In this document: piece by piece, positions 1 through 4,931 of the stretch
Numbering within the stretch: the first letter of the stretch is position 1
Layout: every line of letters starts with the position of its first letter
Assembly (NCBI GenBank): GCA_946615785.1
Contig: CAMOIA010000094.1
Location: forward strand, 1 to 6,463
Direction: 5' to 3'
DNA from: an uncultured Clostridia bacterium
GTDB lineage: Bacteria > Bacillota > Clostridia > Christensenellales > Aristaeellaceae
Length of the DNA stretch: 6,463 bases
Translations under genes and position numbers: made by a program
Notes under the pieces: model-generated
Told to the model about the DNA's origin: nothing
Databases searched by the model: none
What the model saw: the letters and a program-made list of their open reading frames with translations, nothing else

Positions 1-1
1 G

Positions 2-784
2 AGTTGCGATATGGCCGAAAACGGCGATATTGTGCTGGCCTCGCCGGACGGCAGAGGCGCGGTACTTACCTTCTGCGTGATCAGCGACGCGGTGAATTTC
101 ACCGGGGACGCAGAGCAGGACGCGCCTGCTGTCGAGAGCATGACTGCGGGCTATTCCGGCAAAAACCTTGCGCTGAACGGGCAATACGACCTGATCCGGT
201 CAGGGGCGCTGCACGGTTTCCGCGCTTACGGCACCTGGCGCACGGGCGGTCTGGACGCGGTGATGACCGTGCTGACAGGGGAGAGGCACATGGTGTCCTT
301 CGTGCTGGTCGGCGCTGCGGCCATCGCCCTGGAGCAGGATTTCCTGGATTCTCTGGAGCTGCTCGGCAGCGCGCCGGCGGAAGGCGCGGAGGGTTTCCTG
401 CGCTGGGAAGGCCCGCAGTTTTCCCTGGAATACCCGGAAAACTACAGCACCATGGAGCAGTCAACCGGCGTGGTCTTTTTCAACCCTGCCGATGCAAACA
501 GCATCATCATGGCAAGGGCCTATGCCCTGGACTTTGATTATGCCGACAGCGCAGCCCAAAGCATCGCCGCCTCCGCCCTGCCCAAATCCACGAAGGTGGA
601 ACCCAATACAAAAATGGTTTCGATCGGCGGGAAAAAAGCGGCGGTGATCAAAGGCACGGTTTCCGGCGGGCCGATGGCATTTTATGTGATCGGCAGTGGC
701 AGAACAGCCTTGGCGCTGATGCTTACAGGGGAGGAGGCCTGCGGCCTTGCAGAACACGTGATCCGATCTGCAGAAATCAAATAA
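2..784 (+). CDS. 5'-partial protein of unknown function with duplicated PsbP/Mog1-like pattern, probably exported
   Basis: The reading frame is open to the left edge, so the true start, and probably a signal peptide, lie upstream. An ATG at 11 exists, but it has no ribosome binding site in the ten visible bases and would begin inside a domain. Counting from that ATG, 257 residues are visible. Residues 41-118 and about 134-256 look like two copies of one alpha/beta unit. The second opens with FSLEYPENY (137-145), a strand-Pro-aromatic start typical of PsbP/Mog1-like folds. Both copies end in a hydrophobic strand followed by a helix: VSFVLVG to FLDSLELL (95-118), and TALALMLTGEE to VIRSAEI (232-256). 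No catalytic motif is visible. The stop lies 15 bases before the next gene, which has its own AGGAGG, so the two are very probably co-transcribed. The fold assignment is inference; the duplication is by eye. Function unknown. Confidence 0.75.
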   Translation, partial: SCDMAENGDIVLASPDGRGAVLTFCVISDAVNFTGDAEQDAPAVESMTAGYSGKNLALNGQYDLIRSGALHGFRAYGTWRTGGLDAVMTVLTGERHMVSFVLVGAAAIALEQDFLDSLELLGSAPAEGAEGFLRWEGPQFSLEYPENYSTMEQSTGVVFFNPADANSIIMARAYALDFDYADSAAQSIAASALPKSTKVEPNTKMVSIGGKKAAVIKGTVSGGPMAFYVIGSGRTALALMLTGEEACGLAEHVIRSAEIK

Positions 785-790
785 AGGAGG
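785..790 (+). promoter_or_regulatory. Ribosome binding site for the gene at 800
   Basis: A perfect AGGAGG begins right after the preceding stop codon and lies 9 bases before the ATG at 800. It fixes the start of the downstream gene just ahead of a clear signal peptide. Confidence 0.9.
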
Positions 791-799
791 AACCGGTTC

Positions 800-1738
800 A
801 TGAAAAAGCTTACGCTGATCGCCCTGATACTGGCCCTTTGCCAGCTGCTGCCCTGCGCCCTGGGCGAAGACACGGGCCGCGACCCCGGTCTGCACCGAAG
901 CACCAATGACCTTGCGTATCGAACCTACGATTACCTGGCTGAAAAGTTCGACCTTCATGTGGACACAAACTGGAACGACTGCGACCACCGCTATGCACCC
1001 GGCCACGGGAAACCGCTGAATGTGTTCATGGTAACGCATCCGGACTGCTGGGTGGGCATTGCCCGGCAGGGTATGTTCAAGGTTGCGGATAAGGGGCTGG
1101 TCGATTCCATCACCCGATACCTGAATACATGGATCCAGAATATCAAAGACGCTTCCGGGGGTACGATCCTTTTTGTGGCTGATCCCGACCAGGCGGATAT
1201 CCTGCTGGTGGTAAAGCAGACTTTCAGGGCTCACGGCACCTACCAGGGCGGTGGGCAAACCGTGACCGGCTACGCCACACGCATTGACTTCTATGCCTAT
1301 TGCCTGTCGGATCCAAGCCTCGAAATCTCTGTCAGCAAGTCCAATGTGCCCGGCGGCCGCGTTTCGGTCAATGGAGGTGGCAATTTCTGGATGAACCCGC
1401 CGGAATTCAGAAACACAGAACAGCTGCAGGAGCTTGTGAACGGCATCATGGGCTGGTATGGATATCAGGCGTCCGTCGGTTCTGCCGGGAACGGCGTGTA
1501 CCGGGCCCGGCAGGCGCTGATTGACCGGGGATATCTCCAAGCGGATTGGGGCGCTGAGTGTGACGGTGATATGGAAGCGGCGATCAGGCTGCTGCAAAAG
1601 GATTACGGCCTGGAGGAAACCGGCGTGATCGACCGGGCGACCCTTGCGGCCCTGTATTACGATAAGGCATCCGTTGCATATATGCTGGCCAGTTATCCAG
1701 TGCCGGCCGCTGAAGAAACGGAGGAGAATGTGAAATGA
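800..1738 (+). CDS. Secreted protein with C-terminal peptidoglycan-binding (PG_binding_1-like) domain
   Basis: The 312-residue product starts with a Sec signal peptide: MKK, a hydrophobic core at 4-19, and a probable signal peptidase I site after ALG (residue 22). The Pro just before Cys19 argues against a lipobox. Residues about 35-225 form a domain I do not recognise, with mixed helix and strand, Cys61, Cys83 and Cys168, a Gly-rich stretch at 149-153 and GGG at 192-194. Residues about 233-288 fit a PG_binding_1-like three-helix domain: RARQALIDRGYL, then an acidic Gly-Asp segment, MEAAIRLLQKDYGL, and TGVIDRATLAAL. Such domains usually anchor a wall-modifying or wall-sensing domain to peptidoglycan, but no hydrolase motif (NlpC/P60, amidase, L,D-transpeptidase) is visible here. 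The stop overlaps the next start by four bases (ATGA), indicating translational coupling with the membrane protein that follows. Expected location: outside the membrane, wall-bound. The enzymatic role, if any, is unknown. Confidence 0.88.
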   Translation: MKKLTLIALILALCQLLPCALGEDTGRDPGLHRSTNDLAYRTYDYLAEKFDLHVDTNWNDCDHRYAPGHGKPLNVFMVTHPDCWVGIARQGMFKVADKGLVDSITRYLNTWIQNIKDASGGTILFVADPDQADILLVVKQTFRAHGTYQGGGQTVTGYATRIDFYAYCLSDPSLEISVSKSNVPGGRVSVNGGGNFWMNPPEFRNTEQLQELVNGIMGWYGYQASVGSAGNGVYRARQALIDRGYLQADWGAECDGDMEAAIRLLQKDYGLEETGVIDRATLAALYYDKASVAYMLASYPVPAAEETEENVK

Positions 1739-2322
1739 AAACGATGCGTAAAAAAGCGCGGCTGGTCTGCGCGATTCCGGCGGCTGTCGCCATGGGCGCT
1801 GTGATGCTCTATTGCCTGACAGCCTATGTGGCAGAGGATAGGATGTTTCTCTGCGCTGTGGCAGCTGCGGTCGGCGTTTATCTGCTGATGTACCTGCTGG
1901 TCGGAAGGCGCATCAGCGCAAAGGAAGCGGCGAAGGAAGAAATCAAGGCAGCGCCTTCCGTTTCGAGCAGCTTTGCAGCCCCGGCAGCCCGGCAAGTGCC
2001 GGCTGCCCCTGCGCCCGCTTCCCCTGAAAAAGTGCCTGCCGGGGATTGGGTGGATCTGCGCGGGGAACTGACAGGGGAGGAAATCAGAATCCTGCTAAGC
2101 GATTTGCAGGTGGCCTCCGGCAAGGTACCACCGGAGCAAAAGGCGGCGCTGGAGGCCCTGGCCGGGGAGATTTCAGGCAGCGGGTCGATCCACATAAAAA
2201 CCCTGCCCGTATGCGTATCCGCGGTGGAAATGGGCCTGGGCGTGTTTGCAGCCTTCGGCATGGCGCCCGCCGGACACGGTGCGCTGCTGGAGAAGCTGAA
2301 GCAGCTGCAAGGTGCGGAATAA
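1735..2322 (+). CDS. Two-helix membrane protein with Ala/Pro linker and small C-terminal domain, unknown function
   Basis: The 195-residue product begins with a basic N-terminus (MKTMRKKAR). Two predicted membrane helices follow at about 11-31 and 36-57, separated by a short acidic turn (AEDR). A GRR motif after helix 2 and a Lys-rich stretch suggest that both ends face the cytoplasm. Residues 72-102 are a low-complexity Ala/Pro/Ser linker. The C-terminal 90 residues form a small soluble domain with Trp105, a helix at 113-127, a strand with SIHIKTLPVCV (151-161) and a final amphipathic helix (183-193). I do not recognise this domain. The ATG overlaps the previous TGA (ATGA) and a GGAGG at 1720-1724 precedes it by 10 bases, so it is translated in a coupled way with the secreted peptidoglycan-binding protein. 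A role as its membrane partner is plausible but is inference only. Confidence 0.82.
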   Translation: MKTMRKKARLVCAIPAAVAMGAVMLYCLTAYVAEDRMFLCAVAAAVGVYLLMYLLVGRRISAKEAAKEEIKAAPSVSSSFAAPAARQVPAAPAPASPEKVPAGDWVDLRGELTGEEIRILLSDLQVASGKVPPEQKAALEALAGEISGSGSIHIKTLPVCVSAVEMGLGVFAAFGMAPAGHGALLEKLKQLQGAE

Positions 2323-2373
2323 AACCGCTGGCAAAGCATCCGATCGGCGATATGCCTATCCGGTAAACGAAAG

Positions 2374-2381
2374 AAAGGAAG
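2374..2381 (+). promoter_or_regulatory. Ribosome binding site for the gene at 2391
   Basis: AAAGGAAG lies 9 bases before the ATG. It supports this start, which places the first CxxC motif nine residues into the protein. The 68 bases between this gene and the previous stop show no convincing terminator or promoter, so the gene is probably still part of the same operon. Confidence 0.7.
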
Positions 2382-2390
2382 TGCCTTTCC

Positions 2391-3278
2391 ATGGCCAAAA
2401 GAGCTAATACCCGTGTTTGCAGCCTCTGCGGCAGGGAAAAGGAATGCACCACCGTTTGCTTCATCCCCGTATCGGGCAAGGACACCGTGACCGTGAAGCC
2501 CTATACCGGCGTGCGGGACACGACCTTCCCGGGAGAATTCTATATGCACGCCTGCGAAGAATGCGGGATGGAAAAAGGGAAAAGCGCCAAACGCGCCTGG
2601 ATCACCGTGCTGGTTGGGTATCTTATGATGATCGCCGGGATCGCGCTTTGCGCCAGCGTGCCTGCAAGCAGCGGCGTCAACGGTTTTGGCATTTTCATTG
2701 TGTTGGCCGGCTGGATTGTTTCCCTGTGCGCTGGGTGCGCGCTGGTGTTCAAAGCCCGGTTCGAGATGAGCGCAGGCAGCATGTTCCTGCCCATTTTTGC
2801 GCTGTTCTTTCCCTTCCTGGGCCTGCTTGCGCTGGCAGTCATGGCCAAGAAGATCAACCGCTGCGCCCGCGCTGCCTCAGCGCTGAAGACGGAAGCGGAG
2901 GCGGGCCGCAGGGCACAGCGGGAAACGGACGAAGCGCTTGCAAAGCGCATGGAGAGCGGCGTGCCCCTGACGGAAGAGGAACAAAAGAAAGCCGAGGAAC
3001 GAAAGCAGGAAAAGGAAGCCGCCGAACAGCAGGCGGCGTACGCCCAGGCCGAGCAGGCGGAAAATGCCAGAAAAAGCACCCTGACCCATGCCGTGATCGG
3101 CATCATTTTTACCGTCGCCATCGGCCTTTACGGCGCAAGCGTCTATTCCTCCGGGCGGGGGTATATGACCCTGTTTCACTCTATCGAACTGTCGCCGGGC
3201 GGCTTTGCCGCAGTGATCGCCGTGCTGATCGTTTTTGACGTGGTGGCGCTTGTTTCGGCGCTGAAAAACAGAAAGTGA
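2391..3278 (+). CDS. Multi-pass membrane protein with N-terminal zinc-ribbon-like motif and coiled coil, unknown function
   Basis: The 295-residue product opens with CSLCG (Cys10, Cys13) and has CEECG (Cys55, Cys58) about 40 residues later, a four-cysteine arrangement that could bind zinc; Cys19 and Cys23 lie between. Hydrophobic segments lie at about 69-90, 98-120, 131-152, 233-252 and 270-291. The third contains two prolines and Gly144 and is followed at once by KKINR, so it may be a re-entrant hairpin rather than a full span. Residues 160-228 are a charged helical stretch rich in Glu, Lys, Ala and Gln (for example EEEQKKAEERKQEKEAAEQQ, 195-214) and are likely a coiled coil. The last two helices close the protein, which ends in KNRK. 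It is the last gene of the + strand group before the shared terminator. I know no family with this order of parts. It could be a membrane scaffold or sensor; function not assigned. Confidence 0.85.
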   Translation: MAKRANTRVCSLCGREKECTTVCFIPVSGKDTVTVKPYTGVRDTTFPGEFYMHACEECGMEKGKSAKRAWITVLVGYLMMIAGIALCASVPASSGVNGFGIFIVLAGWIVSLCAGCALVFKARFEMSAGSMFLPIFALFFPFLGLLALAVMAKKINRCARAASALKTEAEAGRRAQRETDEALAKRMESGVPLTEEEQKKAEERKQEKEAAEQQAAYAQAEQAENARKSTLTHAVIGIIFTVAIGLYGASVYSSGRGYMTLFHSIELSPGGFAAVIAVLIVFDVVALVSALKNRK

Positions 3279-3308
3279 AAAGCATCGGCATGAAAAATGT
3301 CACCCCGT

Positions 3309-3324
3309 CCCGCGATTGAGCGGG
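3309..3324. other. Short GC hairpin after the operon
   Basis: CCCGC (3309-3313) pairs with GCGGG (3320-3324) around a GATTGA loop, about 30 bases after the stop of the membrane protein. No T tract follows on either strand, so it does not look like a terminator alone. It may stabilise the 3' end of the transcript or be incidental. Confidence 0.3.
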
Positions 3325-3346
3325 CTGATCCATATGCAGCGGGCGC

Positions 3347-3378
3347 AAAAAAGAACCCGGAGGGCTTCCTCCGGGTTC
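3347..3378 (-). terminator. Rho-independent terminator of the reverse-strand gene, possibly bidirectional
   Basis: A perfect 11-bp stem (3353-3363 with 3368-3378) closes a GCTT loop. Read on the - strand it is followed immediately by six T residues (AAAAAA at 3347-3352 on +). It lies about 20 bases after the stop of the reverse-strand gene, so it is a textbook intrinsic terminator in that direction. On the + strand the stem is followed by GCGTTTTC, a weaker tail, so it may also end the left-hand operon that converges on it. Confidence 0.9.
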
Positions 3379-3397
3379 GCGTTTTCGGGCGGATTGG

Positions 3398-3931
3398 TCA
3401 GAACTGGATGGCGGCGATGAAGAAGGGGATCAGCGCATTGCTGCCGGTGACGGGCGTGAAGTCGATCTGCACAAAGCGATGCCCGCCCAGCTCGATGTAG
3501 ATGTTTACGCAGTCCTGCGCTTCCACGCCGGCGAGCAGTGCATCGGTGCCGTTGAGAACGAGGTGCTGCAGCGTACTGACATTGCCTTCCAGGATACTCG
3601 CGACTTCAGAGAGGGTTTCGGCGTTTTCAAACTGAACGTCCAGGACGCAGAACTCAGCGCCGTCGGCATTCGCAAAGGCCAGGACAACGCCGCGGGTGCT
3701 TTCTTCTTCGGTTACATCCCTCTGCTCAAAGCCTTCGGGAATGAGAATTTTGAACTGCTTGCCGTCCTGCAGCGTGACGGTGGCGTGGTTGCCGTCATAG
3801 CCCGCGGCTACGAAAGCACTGATGGTGGCGTCGTCCCAGTTCATCTGGGCGGCGGGAACCGTGTTTTCCTCGGCCAGGGCAGGTACGCAGAGCAGGGAAA
3901 GGATCAGTGTGATCAGCAGAAGCTTTTTCAT
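3398..3931 (-). CDS. Small secreted protein of unknown function, PsbP/Mog1-like pattern
   Basis: The 177-residue product starts with a clear Sec signal peptide: MKK, a hydrophobic core, and a signal peptidase I site ALA|EE after residue 20. The mature part of about 157 residues has QFKILIPEGFEQ (59-70), then strands and a helix, ending in RFVQIDFTP and a hydrophobic C-terminus. This order resembles the second repeat of the protein encoded at 2-784 (FSLEYPENY through its closing strand and helix), so the two may share a fold; identity is low and the match is by eye. The frame stays open upstream to 4093 (CAT on +), but that longer form would overlap the PNP start, cross a promoter and lose the signal peptide. 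A purine-rich GAAAGG lies about 11 bases upstream of the chosen ATG. It has its own promoter and terminator, so it is a single-gene unit. Function unknown. Confidence 0.85.
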   Translation of the reverse strand: MKKLLLITLILSLLCVPALAEENTVPAAQMNWDDATISAFVAAGYDGNHATVTLQDGKQFKILIPEGFEQRDVTEEESTRGVVLAFANADGAEFCVLDVQFENAETLSEVASILEGNVSTLQHLVLNGTDALLAGVEAQDCVNIYIELGGHRFVQIDFTPVTGSNALIPFFIAAIQF

Positions 3932-3942
3932 GGGAAAGAACG

Positions 3943-3948
3943 CCTTTC
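3943..3948 (-). promoter_or_regulatory. Ribosome binding site deciding the start of the reverse-strand gene
   Basis: GAAAGG on the - strand lies 11 bases before the ATG at 3931. With the signal peptide that starts there, it decides this start over the upstream ones in the same frame. Confidence 0.6.
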
Positions 3949-3988
3949 GTTCGCCGGCATTTTGTGTCGGCATCCGTGATACCCACCT

Positions 3989-4017
3989 ATTATCCGACCA
4001 ATCGCCGGCAAAAGCAA
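3989..4017 (-). promoter_or_regulatory. Sigma-A-type promoter of the reverse-strand secreted protein gene
   Basis: On the - strand, TTGCTT (4012-4017) and GATAAT (3989-3994) are separated by exactly 17 bases. Transcription would start near 3980, leaving a leader of about 50 bases before the ATG at 3931. The -35 box is 14 bases away from the -35 box of the divergent PNP promoter, so the two promoters are back to back. Confidence 0.7.
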
Positions 4018-4031
4018 GTGGACAGAAAAAT

Positions 4032-4060
4032 TTGTTTTCCGCGGCGGGATGTGCTATGAT
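4032..4060 (+). promoter_or_regulatory. Sigma-A-type promoter with extended -10 driving the PNP-flavoprotein operon
   Basis: TTGTTT (4032-4037) and TATGAT (4055-4060) are spaced by 17 bases, and a TG one base before the -10 box makes it an extended -10 element (TGCTATGAT). Transcription would start near 4067, about 25 bases before the PNP start codon, leaving room only for the ribosome binding site and no leader regulator such as a riboswitch. Confidence 0.78.
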
Positions 4061-4077
4061 AGCCGTGAACAAAATGC

Positions 4078-4083
4078 GGAGGA
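4078..4083 (+). promoter_or_regulatory. Ribosome binding site of the PNP gene
   Basis: GGAGGA lies 8 bases before the ATG at 4092. It decides this start over the longer open frame that begins at 3822. Confidence 0.88.
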
Positions 4084-4091
4084 CGATAGGC

Positions 4092-4931
4092 ATGTTTTAT
4101 GATGAAGTGATGAATGCTGTCCGTTTGATTCGGGAGAGGATCGTCTGCCGCCCGAAAGTCGCCGTGATCCTTGGCAGCGGGCTTGGCGGCGTCGCGGACA
4201 GCCTGGAGGAAAAGGAATACCTGCCCTACGCGGAAATCCCGGGCTTCCCCCCTTCGGCGGTTTCCGGCCATGCGGCGCGGTTCGTCTTTGGACGCATGAA
4301 TGAAAAGCCCGTCGTGGTCATGCAGGGCCGTTTCCATTACTATGAAGGCCTTTCCATGCGGCAGATCACGTTTCCCATTTATGTACTGCGCATGCTGGGG
4401 GTTGAAAGCCTGGTTGTGACCAACGCCTGCGGGGGCATCAATCCGGGCTTTGCGCCGGGCGATCTGATGCTGATCACGGATCACATCAATTTTTCCGGCA
4501 ACAATCCGCTGATCGGCGAAAACGACGAGCGCTTCGGACCGCGGTTCCCGGACATGACGCAGGTATATCACCCTGCGCTGCAGGCGGTGACAAGGCAGAC
4601 GGCAAAAAGCCTGGGCATTGCCCTTCAGGAAGGGGTTTATGCCTTCTTTACCGGCCCCTGCTATGAAACGGCGGCGGAGATCCGGGCCATTCATACTTTG
4701 GGCGCTGACGCTGTCGGCATGTCCACCGTACCGGAGGCGACGGTCGCAAACTACCTTGGCATGAAGGTGCTGGGCGTTTCCTGCATTACAAACATGGGAA
4801 CGGGAATCGCGAAAGGCGCGCATTCCCATGAAGAGGTGCTGGCCGCAGCCGAAACTTCGGGCAAGACTTTATGCCGCCTGCTTGAGAAGGTGCTTGCAGA
4901 AATTTCCCTGGAAGAGGGTGAGGAAGCTTGA
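4092..4931 (+). CDS. punA: Purine nucleoside phosphorylase (trimeric, inosine/guanosine type)
   Basis: The 279-residue enzyme cleaves purine (deoxy)ribonucleosides with phosphate to the free base and (deoxy)ribose 1-phosphate in cytoplasmic purine salvage. Length and motifs fit the trimeric PNP family (COG0005). Compared from memory with human PNP: the phosphate loop ILGSGLG has Ser29 (human Ser33); SGH carries His60 (His64); QGRFHYYEG carries Arg80, His82 and Tyr84 (Arg84, His86, Tyr88); TNACGGIN has Ala112 (Ala116); GPCYET carries Tyr191 and Glu192 (Phe200, Glu201); VGMSTVPE carries Met210 and Ser211 (Met219, Ser220); ITN carries Asn234 (Asn243). Glu plus Asn at the base site indicate preference for 6-oxopurines (hypoxanthine, guanine) and argue against methylthioadenosine phosphorylase, which has Asp at the last position. 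All key residues are present, so it should be active. It is the first gene of a two-gene operon; its TGA overlaps the TTG start of the flavoprotein gene. Confidence 0.96.
   Translation: MFYDEVMNAVRLIRERIVCRPKVAVILGSGLGGVADSLEEKEYLPYAEIPGFPPSAVSGHAARFVFGRMNEKPVVVMQGRFHYYEGLSMRQITFPIYVLRMLGVESLVVTNACGGINPGFAPGDLMLITDHINFSGNNPLIGENDERFGPRFPDMTQVYHPALQAVTRQTAKSLGIALQEGVYAFFTGPCYETAAEIRAIHTLGADAVGMSTVPEATVANYLGMKVLGVSCITNMGTGIAKGAHSHEEVLAAAETSGKTLCRLLEKVLAEISLEEGEEA
4914..4920 (+). promoter_or_regulatory. Ribosome binding site for a TTG start, inside the end of the PNP gene
   Basis: GAGGGTG ends 7 bases before the TTG at 4928; a second GAGG at 4920-4923 is probably too close. Together with the TTGA overlap and the position of the Rossmann motif, this decides the unusual start codon. 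Confidence 0.55.

Noticed and set aside
854..859. Lipoprotein site at Cys19 of the secreted peptidoglycan-binding protein
   Set aside because: The residue before the Cys is Pro, which does not fit a lipobox; the ALG site after residue 22 is a better signal peptidase I site.
461..1597. Long open frame on the - strand
   Set aside because: It is the reverse shadow of two well-supported + strand genes with signal peptide, domain and ribosome binding site evidence; it has none of its own.
2323..2390. Terminator or promoter between the third and fourth genes
   Set aside because: Only short weak pairings (GGC around GATAT with GCC) and no T tract or spaced -35/-10 pair; read as a simple intra-operon gap.
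3822..4091. N-terminal extension of PNP to an ATG at 3822
   Set aside because: It is antisense to the secreted protein gene and lies upstream of the PNP promoter and GGAGGA; the family length fits the start at 4092.
3932..4093. N-terminal extension of the reverse-strand secreted protein to 4093
   Set aside because: It would overlap the PNP start codon, run through both promoters and bury a clear signal peptide 54 residues inside; the ATG at 3931 has the signal peptide and a ribosome binding site.
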